Notes under the pieces: model-generated
Database searches by the model: none
Told to the model about the DNA's origin: nothing
Seen by the model: only the letters and a program-made list of their open reading frames with translations
NCBI GenBank assembly: GCA_902500805.1
Contig: CABVSA010000041.1
Location: forward strand, 1 to 32,244
Length of the DNA stretch: 32,244 bases
Direction of reading: 5' to 3'
DNA from: an uncultured Nitrospira sp.
Lineage (GTDB): Bacteria > Nitrospirota > Nitrospiria > Nitrospirales > Nitrospiraceae
Part shown: in pieces, positions 9,170 through 18,510 of the stretch
How positions within the stretch are numbered: position 1 is the first letter of the stretch
Layout: each line of letters begins with the position of its first letter
Translations under genes and position numbers: made by a program

Positions 9170-9373
9170 TTACTTGGAAGAAGGTTCCGCGACCGATTCC
9201 CTCTCGCGATGTTCACGTCTGGCAATCTTCCTAGAAGTCCAGGCCTCTGGAATGATATCGACATCCATAAACACCTGATGACAACTGAGCTGTTCCAGGA
9301 AGGATTCGGCTAGACGCGTGGTCCAACCCATGCGCGCTTGCCGAACATGATCAAAAGTAATTGCGGACGGCAT
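9170..9373 (-). CDS. Small hypothetical protein with a TIR-like segment (67 aa)
   Basis: Starts at the ATG at 9373, which has an excellent AAGGAGG Shine-Dalgarno 7 nt upstream; longer frames starting at 9421 lack this. Residues 19-42 (RLAESFLEQL then QVFMDVDIIPE) resemble the N-terminal part of bacterial TIR domains, where a helix RLxxxLxxxF is followed by a strand VFMDVDxIxPG. The rest of a TIR domain, including the catalytic Glu, is absent, and the tail is charged (RKIARREHRERE). It may be an independent small protein or a fragment; the resemblance is short and uncertain. It sits alone, between the GH13 and COG1579 genes. Confidence 0.45.
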   Translation of the reverse strand: MPSAITFDHVRQARMGWTTRLAESFLEQLSCHQVFMDVDIIPEAWTSRKIARREHRERESVAEPSSK

Positions 9374-9664
9374 GAGGCACCTCCTTGGTGTGTGAGAAAA
9401 GCAATGAGCGCTGGTCTGCATTGCAAACCTCTCTACTCAAGGACCTAGAGCAACTTCTTTGCCAGGCGAAACAAGCACACAATGTGGTTTTTTTTAGGAA
9501 GAGGAAGACAAACCTTGTGAGGATGAGTCGAAGACGACGCGTATCAGACTCGATACACGTGAATCGGATTGGATCCAGCAGTCCGTGGGATCGTACCGGA
9601 TAACTAGTCCTCAATGCCGACCTAATGCCAATCTGTCGGAAGGTGAGCGGGCGGGGTAATCGTC
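9374..9664. other. Intergenic stretch without recognised gene
   Basis: Lies between the small TIR-like ORF and the COG1579 gene. It contains a short inverted repeat (GTATC, 6-nt loop, GATAC, near 9541-9556) and an eight-T run near 9487. Open frames here have no plausible start or family. Confidence 0.4.
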
Positions 9665-10441
9665 CTACACCGACTCCCCTACTTCCATATCGGCTTTTCT
9701 CGCTTCACTGAGGGCCGAAGCGGATTCCTTCGCTGGCTCCCCTTCCCAGTAGAGGATCCGTCTGCAATAGGGGCAGAGGTGGAGATCATCTGATCGCCTC
9801 ACCTGGGCGATGAGTTGTGGTGGGATCTGCAACCGGCAACCCATACACATGCCATCGCGGACGGCAGCCAGCGGCTGATCCTTTCGAGTAGCTTTCACCT
9901 GGTTGTACCGGTCGAGGAGGCTCTTCTCCACTTTCCCAGCCGCTTCTCGATAGTCGGTTTCCAGTCGTGCCAGTTCCTTCGCCAGCTCCTTGTCCTGCGT
10001 GTCCAGCCCCTGCTTTTCCTGAGCGAATACGTTGTCGTGCGCCTGTTTCTTCTCCTGCAGCTCCTTGGCGATCTTTTGGAGTTCGTCGACCTTGTCCATC
10101 GCCACCAAAATCTTCTCTTCGAACTCGCCCCGTTTCTTGTTCGCCAATTCAATCTCGAACAGATGCGCCTGATACTCCTTGTTGGTCTTCAGGCTCGCCG
10201 CATGTGATTTCATCTTCTCCGTCTGCGCTTCGTGTACCTCGAGATCCTTTTCATGCGCACGCCGTTCCTTGCTGGCTGCATCGACCGCGGCTTTTGTATC
10301 GGTCAGGGCCTGGGTCACTTCTCGAAGTGGAGTTTCAGCAATATGGAGACGTTCGGGGATTTTGCGTCGGATCTCAGTGATCTCCATGATCCGGAGATCG
10401 AGTTTTTGTAATTCGATGAGTGGGGACAGTTTCTGATTCAC
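9665..10441 (-). CDS. C4-type zinc-ribbon coiled-coil protein (COG1579/CT398 family)
   Basis: Family of unknown exact role, proposed to bind nucleic acid or secretion-system proteins. Residues 1-190 are highly charged with heptad patterns, predicting a long antiparallel coiled coil. The C-terminus is a zinc ribbon with two Cys-x2-Cys knuckles, GMCMGCRL and LCPYCRRILYW, about 20 residues apart. The GTG at 10441 was chosen because AAGGA lies 4-5 nt ahead and the protein then begins VNQKLSPLIELQ, as usual for the family; the longer frame from 10480 has no ribosome binding site. It follows the tRNA gene by 53 bp. Confidence 0.88.
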   Translation of the reverse strand: MNQKLSPLIELQKLDLRIMEITEIRRKIPERLHIAETPLREVTQALTDTKAAVDAASKERRAHEKDLEVHEAQTEKMKSHAASLKTNKEYQAHLFEIELANKKRGEFEEKILVAMDKVDELQKIAKELQEKKQAHDNVFAQEKQGLDTQDKELAKELARLETDYREAAGKVEKSLLDRYNQVKATRKDQPLAAVRDGMCMGCRLQIPPQLIAQVRRSDDLHLCPYCRRILYWEGEPAKESASALSEARKADMEVGESV

Positions 10442-10494
10442 CGTATCCTTTCCATCAGTGCCGGAGCACTGAAGGTGCAAACATTGTTTCCGGC

Positions 10495-10571
10495 TGGTGG
10501 GCCCACTAGGACTTGAACCTAGGACCAGCTGATTATGAGTCAGCCGCTCTAACCACCTGAGCTATGGGCCC
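10495..10571 (-). tRNA. tRNA with CAT anticodon (elongator Met or lysidine-type Ile2)
   Basis: The minus strand folds as a 77-nt tRNA including an encoded CCA end. The acceptor stem GGGCCCA pairs with TGGGCCC, the D stem GCTC pairs with GAGC, the anticodon stem GCTGA/TCAGC holds the loop CTCATAA, and the T stem CTAGG/CCTAG holds the loop TTCAAGT. The discriminator is A73. It is not an initiator: positions 1 and 72 form a G-C pair and the anticodon stem lacks three G-C pairs. The C4-G69 and C5-G68 pairs resemble those of E. coli tRNA-Ile2, so the amino acid is left open. It follows rpoD by 158 bp. Confidence 0.93.
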
Positions 10572-10729
10572 TCTTCGGAATGGTCAACAAGCAGGATGAG
10601 GTCCGATAGGGGAGATGGCTTCGACGGTTCTCCTCACGCCCTCTTCTCTACCTGAGCCTCAGCTTGGAGCGGATTCTAGGCTGACCTTCCGAACGGAGTC
10701 AAATCAGGCCGCCGTGAGTCCTATCGTCT

Positions 10730-12544
10730 TCAAAGGCTTTCGACAAAACTCCGCAGCTTTTTACTGCGGCTCGGATGTCGCAACTTCCTCAGGGCTTTGG
10801 CCTCAATCTGCCGGATACGCTCACGCGTTACTTCAAAGTCCTGACCGACTTCTTCCAAGGTATGATCGGTTGCTTCTCCGATCCCAAAGCGCTTGCGCAG
10901 AACCTTTTCCTCACGTGGCGTCAAGGTTTCTAATGCGCTGTTGATCTGCCGTTGCAAGTCGTAACGAATGGCCGCTTCCAGCGGCGACACGGCCTTCTTG
11001 TCCTCAATGAAATCCCCCAGGTGGCTGTCTTCTTCTTCTCCGATCGGTGTTTCAAGCGAAATCGGCTCACGGGCAATCTTGAGAATCTTTCTGACTTTGT
11101 CCAACGGCAGATCCATCCGTTCGGCGATTTCTTCCGGCAACGGTTCTCGTCCCAGTTTTTGCACGAGATGCCGAGACGTGCGGATCAGTTTATTGATCGT
11201 TTCAATCATATGTACCGGAATCCGGATCGTGCGTGCTTGATCAGCGATCGCCCGGGTGATCGCCTGCCGGATCCACCACGTGGCGTAGGTGCTGAACTTG
11301 TACCCGCGCTTATATTCAAATTTGTCTACCGCCTTCATGAGCCCGATATTGCCTTCTTGAATCAAATCGAGAAATTGAAGGCCACGGTTCGTATACTTCT
11401 TGGCGATACTGACGACAAGCCGCAGATTCGCCTCGACCAACTCCGCCTTTCCGCGCTTGACCTTCTCCTCCGCGACATCGAGATGCTTGACCGCATCCTT
11501 GATTTCGTCGGCAGGGACCAGCGCTTCCTCGGCCTCCAGCTGACGGACTCGCGCCTTGGCAGACTGGTACACCTTGCGAATCTCCAGCAAGGCCTCCTCC
11601 GACACACCGGTCTTCCGCTTCACCGCCAGAAAGTCTTGACGGCTCCGGCACATCTTCCTCAATAATTCTGCTCCGGCTTCACCACCAACTCCGATACGCC
11701 GCTGGCAACTGACCGCCTCTCGTTCGGCCATTCTGATTTGGACTGCGAGCTCGCGGACCCGCTGCACCATCCGATCTTTCAGCACTCCATGGAGGTTGAC
11801 CGATTCGATCTTGTTCACCACCTGCTGACGGACGGCTTCAAACTGTTTCTTGAATTTCTTGTGCTTTGCCGGATCGTTCCCGAGATGTTTTCCCTTCTCC
11901 GCCAAAGCTTTGAGCGCGAGCGACACTTTCCGCACCGAGTTCAACGCGTCGAGCGTCTTGACTCGGAGCTCTTCGTAGTCACGTTCGACCGGTTGCTGCT
12001 CCTCTTCAAAATCCTCTTCGGTCTCTTGCACTGGAACGATTTCACGGACATCTATTTTCCCATTCTTCAGCTGATCCCTGAGCGCCAACACGAACTCGAT
12101 CGTCATCGGCATTCCGTAGATCACGGAGGCGATATCAAATTTCCCCTCTTCAATCCGTTTGGCGATCTCGATTTCACCTTCTCGACTCAGGAGCGCCACA
12201 CTACCCATTTCCTTGAGGTAGAGCCGCACAGGATCATCCGTTCGACTCAAGGCTCCCGGCGTCAAATCGATGGCCTTGTCGTTGTCGTCCTCAGAATCCG
12301 ACTCCACCTCCTCGCCTTCCTCTCCCCCCTCACCATCGCCTCGTTTCGAAACCCGTTCTCCCTCCGTCGCTTCGACGATCTCGATGTCCATCTCACCGAA
12401 CATCGCCATGATGCTGCCAAACTGATCGGATGAGACTACTTCAGCCGGCAAGGTGCTGTTGAGCTCGTCATACGTCAGGAAGCCTTTTTCCTTCCCGATT
12501 GAGATCAGCTTCTTCACCTCGCCCAATAACTCTTGTTTCGACAT
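10730..12544 (-). CDS. rpoD: Primary RNA polymerase sigma factor (sigma-70)
   Basis: Housekeeping sigma factor that directs RNA polymerase to -35/-10 promoters. All regions are present in the 604 residues. Region 1.1 covers about 1-60, followed by an acidic stretch. Region 1.2 contains [21 protein letters not shown], followed by a long non-conserved insert. Region 2 contains [20 protein letters not shown] and [16 protein letters not shown] (the -10 recognition helix). Region 3 follows, and region 4 contains [20 protein letters not shown] (the -35 helix). The ATG is 2 nt after the dnaG stop, and its Shine-Dalgarno (AAGGAG) lies inside the last dnaG codons, so the two are translationally linked. 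Promoters found in this window fit its expected specificity. Confidence 0.97.
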   Translation of the reverse strand: MSKQELLGEVKKLISIGKEKGFLTYDELNSTLPAEVVSSDQFGSIMAMFGEMDIEIVEATEGERVSKRGDGEGGEEGEEVESDSEDDNDKAIDLTPGALSRTDDPVRLYLKEMGSVALLSREGEIEIAKRIEEGKFDIASVIYGMPMTIEFVLALRDQLKNGKIDVREIVPVQETEEDFEEEQQPVERDYEELRVKTLDALNSVRKVSLALKALAEKGKHLGNDPAKHKKFKKQFEAVRQQVVNKIESVNLHGVLKDRMVQRVRELAVQIRMAEREAVSCQRRIGVGGEAGAELLRKMCRSRQDFLAVKRKTGVSEEALLEIRKVYQSAKARVRQLEAEEALVPADEIKDAVKHLDVAEEKVKRGKAELVEANLRLVVSIAKKYTNRGLQFLDLIQEGNIGLMKAVDKFEYKRGYKFSTYATWWIRQAITRAIADQARTIRIPVHMIETINKLIRTSRHLVQKLGREPLPEEIAERMDLPLDKVRKILKIAREPISLETPIGEEEDSHLGDFIEDKKAVSPLEAAIRYDLQRQINSALETLTPREEKVLRKRFGIGEATDHTLEEVGQDFEVTRERIRQIEAKALRKLRHPSRSKKLRSFVESL

Positions 12545-12546
12545 GA

Positions 12547-14370
12547 CTACTCCTTCACCAAAGTCACCACGCCGGCGCTCAGCGTGCCGGCTTTCCGCAT
12601 CCGCACTTCGTTAATCTGCACGTTCAAGCTGCCCGCTTCATCCACTCGGCCTTCACGTTCAGCTGTTTTGAGACGTTCGATCAAATCCCGCAATGCCCGC
12701 TCCGTCCGCTTACGATCGAGATTATCCAAACAAGCCTGGGTATGGGCCGGGACATCGTCGAAATAATCTTCGCGCATCGACAGTTCCGTTGCCAGGTCAC
12801 TACATTCGGGATCTTCCGCCGCCTCATCCAGCACCGCTCGGAGGATGATCCGTCCGTCAGGATCCAGATGAGTACGCGCAATGTCGACCAGCTTTCGTCC
12901 TGACGCGAGGGTAAACGATTCCGGCTTCAGGCGACGTACATCAGCAGCAGACAGCTTCCCTTGCAGCAACAGGAGCAGCAGATCCCGCTCTTCCGTCAAT
13001 CCTTTAAACAACGTGGTCAAGGAAATCCCCTGCGCCGGATGTACGCGTGGAGGGACAGCACCAGATTTCGTCTGAGCCGACAGCGCCGGATAGCGTTCGA
13101 TCAGTCGGGCTTCGCTGATCTTCAGGCGTTCAGCGACAATTCTCATCCGCTCCTGCCGTTCGATCGGATGCTCGCTCTTCTGCAAGATACGCAGCACTTC
13201 ATCCACACTTCGGATACGGCTCTCCAGCGAACCGGGATCGGCCTGATTGATCGTGTGATTCAGCGCATAGTCCAATAGGCTGGGGGCACCTACTTCCAAC
13301 TGAGCGAATCCATCGACGCCAGCTTTCCGGATAAACGTATCCGGATCCTCCTCTGCCGGGAGTGTGACGACTTTGACGCTCAAGCCACTGTTGACAAAGA
13401 GATCCAATCCTCGCAATGCCGCGCGCACCCCGGCTGCATCCGGATCAAAGAGTAACACGACTCGCTCGGCAAATCGCCGAAGCGCTTGTACATGTTCAGC
13501 CGTCAAGGCCGTCCCTAAGGTCGCCACAGTATGAGTCAGTCCTGCCTGGTGGAGCGCGATGGCATCAAAATAGCCTTCGACAATGATCACGGTCTTGGTC
13601 CGAACGATGGCTTCGCGCGCCTGCTCGAAGGCAAACAGCGTCTGCCCCTTTTTAAACAGTGGGGTATCTGGAGAATTCAGATATTTGGGCATGCCGTCAC
13701 CCAGTACGCGACCACCGAATCCCACCACACGCTTGCGCAAGTCGGTAATGGTGAACATCAGCCGCCCATGGAACTTGTCGTAGTACCCATTGCCGTTTGG
13801 TCGGGGAGTGATCAGGCCAGCCATCACGCTGTCGCTAGCCGAGAAGCCTTTTCGCGCGAGGAACTTACAGAGCCCTTCCCAATCCGAGGAGGAGGCACCC
13901 AACCGAAACATCTCCACGGTTGATTGCTGGATCCCCCGCCTGATGAGATACTCACGAGGTGTGACTCCAAGCTGCGAATCGCGAAGATTTGATTGGAACC
14001 ACGTCAGCGCAGCCTGATTCACCTCTTCGATCCGATGCGCATGCCCGCGCTGTCCTCGTTCCGCAGGCGACTCCTCCACCGCAATGCCCACCTTGTCGCC
14101 AAGCTCACGCAGCACTTCAGGAAATGTCGCGCCGGTCACTTTACTCAAAAAGGCAAACACATCGCCCCCGGCCTTACAGCCAAAGCAGTAAAACATTTGT
14201 TTGGAGGGACTGACCGAAAATGACGGGCTCTTGTCCTGGTGAAATGGGCATAACCCCATCAGGTTCTGCCCGGCCCGCCGCAAGGAGACGTGTTTGCCCA
14301 CGACATCCGCGATATCCACGCGGTCTCGGATCCGATTTTTGATCTCGTCGGAAATCAGGCCTCGGCCCAC
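12547..14370 (-). CDS. dnaG: DNA primase
   Basis: Synthesises RNA primers for DNA replication. Counting from the chosen GTG, the CHC2 zinc finger has ligands Cys41, His44, Cys62 and Cys65 (LCPFHQD and [10 protein letters not shown]). The TOPRIM catalytic domain carries [12 protein letters not shown] and the acidic [11 protein letters not shown]-terminal DnaB-binding helical domain follows. The protein is 607 residues long. GTG at 14370 was chosen because GGAG stands 6 nt upstream; an in-frame GTG at 14403 would add 11 residues but has a poor ribosome binding site. It forms the dnaG-rpoD part of the macromolecular-synthesis operon; rpsU is not adjacent. Confidence 0.95.
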   Translation of the reverse strand: MGRGLISDEIKNRIRDRVDIADVVGKHVSLRRAGQNLMGLCPFHQDKSPSFSVSPSKQMFYCFGCKAGGDVFAFLSKVTGATFPEVLRELGDKVGIAVEESPAERGQRGHAHRIEEVNQAALTWFQSNLRDSQLGVTPREYLIRRGIQQSTVEMFRLGASSSDWEGLCKFLARKGFSASDSVMAGLITPRPNGNGYYDKFHGRLMFTITDLRKRVVGFGGRVLGDGMPKYLNSPDTPLFKKGQTLFAFEQAREAIVRTKTVIIVEGYFDAIALHQAGLTHTVATLGTALTAEHVQALRRFAERVVLLFDPDAAGVRAALRGLDLFVNSGLSVKVVTLPAEEDPDTFIRKAGVDGFAQLEVGAPSLLDYALNHTINQADPGSLESRIRSVDEVLRILQKSEHPIERQERMRIVAERLKISEARLIERYPALSAQTKSGAVPPRVHPAQGISLTTLFKGLTEERDLLLLLLQGKLSAADVRRLKPESFTLASGRKLVDIARTHLDPDGRIILRAVLDEAAEDPECSDLATELSMREDYFDDVPAHTQACLDNLDRKRTERALRDLIERLKTAEREGRVDEAGSLNVQINEVRMRKAGTLSAGVVTLVKE

Positions 14371-14448
14371 GAGAGTCTCCACTCCTACGGTCCCGTCGCA
14401 CACGACCTGACGAGTTGGTTACTAAGTAATCGGAATAATTGACCGGTC

Positions 14449-14478
14449 AGACTAACAGACGAGTGGAAACCCTGTCAA
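14449..14478 (-). promoter_or_regulatory. Candidate promoter for dnaG-rpoD
   Basis: A perfect TTGACA (14478-14473) is followed after 18 bp by TAGTCT (14454-14449), which keeps three of the six consensus -10 bases. A start near 14442 would leave a leader of about 70 nt before dnaG. It lies just after the HIT gene stop, so dnaG need not depend on the his transcript. Confidence 0.5.
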
Positions 14479-14492
14479 TTCGTCGTCTTCTC

Positions 14493-14837
14493 TCAGCCTG
14501 GAGGCCAGCCCATCGGTCGCCCGCCCATGACGTGAAAGTGAAGATGGAAGACGGTTTGCCCCCCATCTCGCCCCATATTGGCCACGAGGCGAAACCCTGA
14601 GCCAGCCAGCCCTTTGTCGTTCGCGACCTTCCTGCAGGTCAGCAACAGCCTCGCCAATAATGCCTGATCTGCCTCGCCCAAATCTTGGACTGAACCTACA
14701 TGCCGCTTGGGTATCACTAACGTATGGACAGGGGCTTGGGGATGGATGTCGTCGAAAGCCAGCGTATCTTCGTCCTCATGAACCAACTTCGCCGGAATCT
14801 TCTTCTCAACAATCTTGCAAAATAGGCACTCGCTCAT
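14493..14837 (-). CDS. HIT-family nucleotide hydrolase (HINT-like)
   Basis: Small hydrolase of nucleoside phosphoramidates or adenylates. The catalytic histidine triad is HLHFHV (His98, His100, His102 of 114). An N-terminal Cys4-x2-Cys7 pair (SECLFCKI) with later His residues is the zinc-bearing form of the HINT branch. DDIHPQAPVHTLVIPKRH is also typical. The ATG at 14837 was chosen because GAGGGG precedes it; a frame from 14855 adds six residues without benefit. It is the last gene after hisIE, 71 bp downstream, an order seen in other genomes. Confidence 0.92.
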   Translation of the reverse strand: MSECLFCKIVEKKIPAKLVHEDEDTLAFDDIHPQAPVHTLVIPKRHVGSVQDLGEADQALLARLLLTCRKVANDKGLAGSGFRLVANMGRDGGQTVFHLHFHVMGGRPMGWPPG

Positions 14838-14908
14838 GTCGACCCCTCTGAGCAATGATTCCTCTCACCACTGAATACACGAACTGATGCGCTCACCGCC
14901 CACGGCGG

Positions 14909-15577
14909 TTACTTCTCCGACCGTAAGCCGGATTTCCCAAATCTGCGTCCCAGTTCTTCATAAATCTCCTGTAAGGTCAGACCATGGTACCCCAAAACCA
15001 TGAGGGTGTGAAAAAAGAGGTCGGCTACTTCATACACGATCTCCTCTTTTTTGCCGCCTTTAGAGGCCAACAATACTTCTCCTGCCTCCTCTGCGACCTT
15101 TTTCAGAATCTTGTCGTGGCCCCCCTCGAATAGCTTTGTCGTATAGGATCCGGCCTGTGGATTTGCACGACGTGCAAGAATCGTCCGCAATACCGATTCG
15201 AGAATGCCCCCCGCTGCATCCTGGGTCTTCTCCTCAGTAACCAACCCTTGCTCGTCCAGCCGTGAAAAGAAACACGCCCGCTCGCCGGTATGACAGGTCG
15301 GTCCTATTGGTTGCGCCTTCACTAAAACAGTATCCTGATCGCAATCGACGAAAAGAGCTTTGACATGCAGTTTATTGCCGGAGGATTCGCCTTTTTCCCA
15401 CAGCTTCTGCCTGGACCTACTCCAGAAGTGCACGGTTCTGGTTGCAACCGTCTTGGCTAATGCCTCCTCATTCATATACCCCAGCATCAACACTGTGCCA
15501 TCTAGCCAATCCTGCACCACAGCAGGGAGTAAGCCTTGCTGGTTGAATTTGAGTTGGTCGATCTGTGCCTGCTTCAT
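14909..15577 (-). CDS. hisIE: Bifunctional phosphoribosyl-AMP cyclohydrolase / phosphoribosyl-ATP pyrophosphatase
   Basis: Catalyses steps 2 and 3 of histidine synthesis. The N-terminal HisI half (about residues 1-115) contains the metal-binding DCDQD and the CHTGERACFF motif. The C-terminal HisE half (about 125-222) begins LESVLRTILARR and contains the KKVAEEAGEVLLAS helix with the acidic pyrophosphatase residues. Fusion in this order is common in bacteria, and both halves look intact. It starts 4 bp after the hisF stop, so translation is likely coupled. Confidence 0.95.
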   Translation of the reverse strand: MKQAQIDQLKFNQQGLLPAVVQDWLDGTVLMLGYMNEEALAKTVATRTVHFWSRSRQKLWEKGESSGNKLHVKALFVDCDQDTVLVKAQPIGPTCHTGERACFFSRLDEQGLVTEEKTQDAAGGILESVLRTILARRANPQAGSYTTKLFEGGHDKILKKVAEEAGEVLLASKGGKKEEIVYEVADLFFHTLMVLGYHGLTLQEIYEELGRRFGKSGLRSEK

Positions 15578-15581
15578 CGAT

Positions 15582-16364
15582 TCATGCTACCTGAGCCATG
15601 TCGTCCGGCATACGGATCGAAACACCGCGATCTTTCAAATAAGTCTTCGCTTGAGAGATCGTATAGGTCCGAAAATGAAAAATAGAGGCAGCTAAGACGG
15701 CGTCCGCTTTCCCCTTCACGAATCCATCGTATAAATGCTCCAACGATCCCACGCCACCCGATGCGATCACAGGAATCGACACCGCCCCAGATACCGTTGC
15801 CGTCAAACCCAAATCGTATCCAGATTGACGACCATCCTGATCCATGCTGGTCAGTAAAATTTCACCGGCACCATACTGTTCCATCCGTGTCGCCCACTCA
15901 ACCACATCGAGGCCGGTTGGTTTTCGACCACCATGCGTGAAGATTTCCCACCGATCCGGCGCAACGGCTTTGGCATCAATTGCGACGACGATACACTGCG
16001 TGCCAAATCGTTGCGCGGCTTCTCGAACAAACTCAGGCCGCTGAACCGCTGCGGTATTGATGCTGACCTTATCCGCCCCCGCATTCAATAAGGCCCGGAT
16101 ATCCTCGATCGTCCGTACCCCGCCACCGACCGTCACCGGCATAAAAACACAGGCCGCTGTCCGCTCAACCACATCAAGAATCGTCTTGCGGTTCTCATGC
16201 GAAGCCGTAATATCCAAAAAGCAGAGCTCATCCGCTCCCTCGCGGTCATACCCCACCGCGACTTCAACCGGATCTCCCGCATCACGAAGATTCACAAAGC
16301 TCACCCCCTTCACCACACGTCCCTCTTTGACATCGAGACAGGGAATGATGCGTTTGGTCAACAT
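15582..16364 (-). CDS. hisF: Imidazole glycerol phosphate synthase, cyclase subunit
   Basis: TIM-barrel subunit that takes ammonia from HisH and forms imidazole glycerol phosphate and AICAR. The protein has 260 residues, the normal size. The start [19 protein letters not shown] holds the catalytic Asp at about residue 11, and the second catalytic Asp lies in [15 protein letters not shown] (about 130). Phosphate-binding loops TVGGGVRT and IASGGVGS are both present. It lies between hisA and hisIE, with its partner hisH three genes upstream in the same direction. Confidence 0.96.
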   Translation of the reverse strand: MLTKRIIPCLDVKEGRVVKGVSFVNLRDAGDPVEVAVGYDREGADELCFLDITASHENRKTILDVVERTAACVFMPVTVGGGVRTIEDIRALLNAGADKVSINTAAVQRPEFVREAAQRFGTQCIVVAIDAKAVAPDRWEIFTHGGRKPTGLDVVEWATRMEQYGAGEILLTSMDQDGRQSGYDLGLTATVSGAVSIPVIASGGVGSLEHLYDGFVKGKADAVLAASIFHFRTYTISQAKTYLKDRGVSIRMPDDMAQVA

Positions 16365-16373
16365 AAGAGCCTG

Positions 16374-16407
16374 TGAAACGTGAGACGTGAGACGTGAAAA
16401 GTGAACG
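16374..16407. repeat. Tandem heptamer repeat, unit TGARACG
   Basis: About four and a half imperfect copies in a row (TGAAACG, TGAGACG, TGAGACG, TGAAAAG, TGAACG) lie in the 70-bp gap between hisF and hisA. Low-complexity spacer DNA is the simplest reading. Confidence 0.6.
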
Positions 16408-16434
16408 ATTTAAAACCTGCGCATCGTTTAGGGC

Positions 16435-17160
16435 CTACTCTTTACCGAGAGCCGCCACGGCAGATTGATAGTCGAGTTTGCCATCATATAATGCTTTGCC
16501 CACAATGGCCCCCTCAATCTTTGGCCCAAGCAAGCGCACCGCAAGAAGATCCTCCACACGGCTGATCCCCCCCGACGCGATCACGGGAAAAGCTGAGAAG
16601 GCTACGACTTCTTTTAATGCCATGAGATTCGGCCCGTTCAACATTCCGTCCCGCGCAATATCCGTATAGATAACCGCCCCGATCTCCAGCCCGCGTACTT
16701 CCCTTAATAGATCGATCGCCTTCGTCTCAGATACTGCCGTCCAGCCTTTCACCGCAACCTTGCCGTCGCGCGCATCAAGGCCGAGCACGACTTGCCGTGG
16801 GAACTCCGTACACGCCTGCTCAAGAAACGCTCGATCTGTAAGCGCGGCTGTTCCCAAAACCACGCGGGACACCCCGGCCTTCAGATACCGTCGAACGGTT
16901 TCGATCGTCCTAATCCCACCACCGACTTGCACATCGACCGTCACCGCCTTCCGCACCGCTTCGATCTGCGGTAAATTCTTAGGCTCACCACCGACTGCAC
17001 CATTCAAATCGACGACATGAATAAGGCCGGCTCCACACCGTTGCCAATTTCTAGCGACTGCGACGATATCCTCCGAATAAACCGTCTCAGCCGCCATGTC
17101 CCCCTGACGCAACCGCACACACCGTCCATCCTTCAAGTCGATCGCGGGAATGACTAACAC
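16435..17160 (-). CDS. hisA: Phosphoribosylformimino-AICAR ribotide isomerase
   Basis: Fourth step of histidine synthesis, an Amadori rearrangement on a TIM barrel homologous to HisF. The start VLVIPAIDLKDGRCVRLRQG carries the catalytic Asp, and the second Asp lies in YTDIARDGML (about residue 165). Phosphate loops VGGGIRT and IASGGISR are present. The GTG at 17160 was chosen because it lies 1 nt after the stop of the upstream lipoprotein gene and has GAGAGGAG about 8 nt ahead; a frame from 17184 would only add residues that overlap that gene. Confidence 0.95.
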   Translation of the reverse strand: MLVIPAIDLKDGRCVRLRQGDMAAETVYSEDIVAVARNWQRCGAGLIHVVDLNGAVGGEPKNLPQIEAVRKAVTVDVQVGGGIRTIETVRRYLKAGVSRVVLGTAALTDRAFLEQACTEFPRQVVLGLDARDGKVAVKGWTAVSETKAIDLLREVRGLEIGAVIYTDIARDGMLNGPNLMALKEVVAFSAFPVIASGGISRVEDLLAVRLLGPKIEGAIVGKALYDGKLDYQSAVAALGKE

Positions 17161-17161
17161 C

Positions 17162-17905
17162 TTATCGCTCCTCTCCACTACCAAAGGGAAATTCTTTCAA
17201 CACCTCATCGACCCCGTACTCCGCCAATTCAGCCGCCGTCACAAAGGACCACCGCTGCAGGAACCCCAAGAGATCCTCAGTCATCGGCCGTTGACGTTCA
17301 TAATACTCACCGGCCCAGAGCACTTGCCCATCGACCGCAATGACCTTCGCCTGAAACCCGACTATCGCCGGCGGATGAGCCCCGAGCCGACTGCCCACCC
17401 GTTCTTGATACATCGACACAAGCCCGATCAATGCTGCATCCGTTTTGAGTCGCTTCGCTACGGCAACGGCAGCCTTTTCTGCCCCCAATTTTGAAAGCTC
17501 CGTATCGGCTGATGAAGCTCGTACGACATCACCAGGGGATACCACCTGAAGCCCTTTCCAATTCCGCAGATGCTTCCAGAATAACTCCGTCACCTGCTCA
17601 GCCGCGTGTCCCGGTACGAGCATGGTCTTGGAAGCATGCGGTTGTCCTTCCAATGGAACTCCCATGGAGATATCAGACCGGCGAATACTCTCCGGAGCCG
17701 GAATAAAGAGGTCATCATGACCTGATGATTGGGGAGTTGCGATCGATACAAACGGTATCAGTGCCATGGAACGAATCTGGTATCGAGACAATTCAGGCGC
17801 TGATTTGGTCGCAACTTTTGACCCGCTGCAGCCCACAACTATCCCCGTGAATTCCATCACAATGATCGCTAGCACCATGCGAAACAGCACCGGCGATTCG
17901 CTCAC
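17162..17905 (-). CDS. Predicted lipoprotein of unknown function inside the his operon
   Basis: Starts at the GTG at 17905, which overlaps the hisH stop as GTGA and has GGAGG 6 nt upstream (inside hisH); the nearby ATG at 17911 is too close to that ribosome binding site. The first 25 residues form a signal peptide ending in a lipobox (GIVVGC, Cys26), so the 247-residue protein should be lipidated and exported. The mature part has an alternating alpha/beta pattern (MALIPF, LQVVSPGDV, VAKRLKTDAALIGLV, VGFQAKVIAVDGQVLWAGEY). This resembles the LpoB/CsgG-type periplasmic fold, but only in layout; no family is claimed. It has no evident link to histidine synthesis, although it is coupled to hisH and hisA on both sides. 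Confidence 0.8.
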   Translation of the reverse strand: MSESPVLFRMVLAIIVMEFTGIVVGCSGSKVATKSAPELSRYQIRSMALIPFVSIATPQSSGHDDLFIPAPESIRRSDISMGVPLEGQPHASKTMLVPGHAAEQVTELFWKHLRNWKGLQVVSPGDVVRASSADTELSKLGAEKAAVAVAKRLKTDAALIGLVSMYQERVGSRLGAHPPAIVGFQAKVIAVDGQVLWAGEYYERQRPMTEDLLGFLQRWSFVTAAELAEYGVDEVLKEFPFGSGEER

Positions 17906-18510
17906 TTCCATCCTCCAAAATTCCGGATCAATTGCAACCCAACGGCCTGACTCTTCTCCGGATGAAACTGGCAGGCCACCACGTTGTCTTTCCAAATGCT
18001 GGAAGTAAAGGGGATGCCGTAGCTCGTTGTGGTGGCCGTGATCTGCCGATCCGCCGGATCCACAAAATACGAATGGACGAAATACCAGTTTGACCCGTCG
18101 GCAATGCCATTAAAAACGGGACAAGGGCTTTGCATCGTAACCTGATTCCATCCCATGTGAGGCACCTTAAGCCGCTGCTCTCTCGGGAACGCTCGAACCC
18201 TCCCCTGGAACAGATCGAGGCCTGCATGCGTGCCGAATTCCTCACTTTCTGAAAACAGCAGTTGGAATCCCAGACAGATTCCCAAAAATGGTTTCCCGGA
18301 CCGGACCGCTGCCTTGATAGGTTCAACCAATTCGTATTGGACTAGATTTGCCATGCAGTCCCCAAAGGCTCCGACACCTGGCAACACAACATGACTCGCG
18401 TGGTGAATCACGTTTGCATCGCGAGTGATCACCGCCTGATACCCCACAGCCTCAAAGGCTTTGGAGACACTCCGCAGATTCCCCATCCCGTAATCGATAA
18501 TGGCAATCAT
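17902..18510 (-). CDS. hisH: Imidazole glycerol phosphate synthase, glutamine amidotransferase subunit
   Basis: Class I glutaminase that supplies ammonia to HisF. With the start at the ATG at 18510 the protein has 202 residues. It begins MIAIIDYGMGNLRS, as is standard for HisH. The triad is Cys79 in FLGICLGFQ, with His183 and Glu185 in QFHPEKSQ. A longer frame from 18549 only adds an unlikely N-terminal stretch. A GGAAA lies ahead of the ATG. It is the first gene after a 363-bp non-coding gap and is separated from hisF by the lipoprotein and hisA. Confidence 0.95.
   Translation of the reverse strand: MIAIIDYGMGNLRSVSKAFEAVGYQAVITRDANVIHHASHVVLPGVGAFGDCMANLVQYELVEPIKAAVRSGKPFLGICLGFQLLFSESEEFGTHAGLDLFQGRVRAFPREQRLKVPHMGWNQVTMQSPCPVFNGIADGSNWYFVHSYFVDPADRQITATTTSYGIPFTSSIWKDNVVACQFHPEKSQAVGLQLIRNFGGWK

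Noticed and set aside
9385..9603. Plus-strand 72-codon frame
   Set aside because: It starts at GTG without a ribosome binding site and has no protein-like pattern.
10952..12433. Plus-strand open frames over rpoD
   Set aside because: They are antisense shadows of a sigma factor that is complete and conserved.
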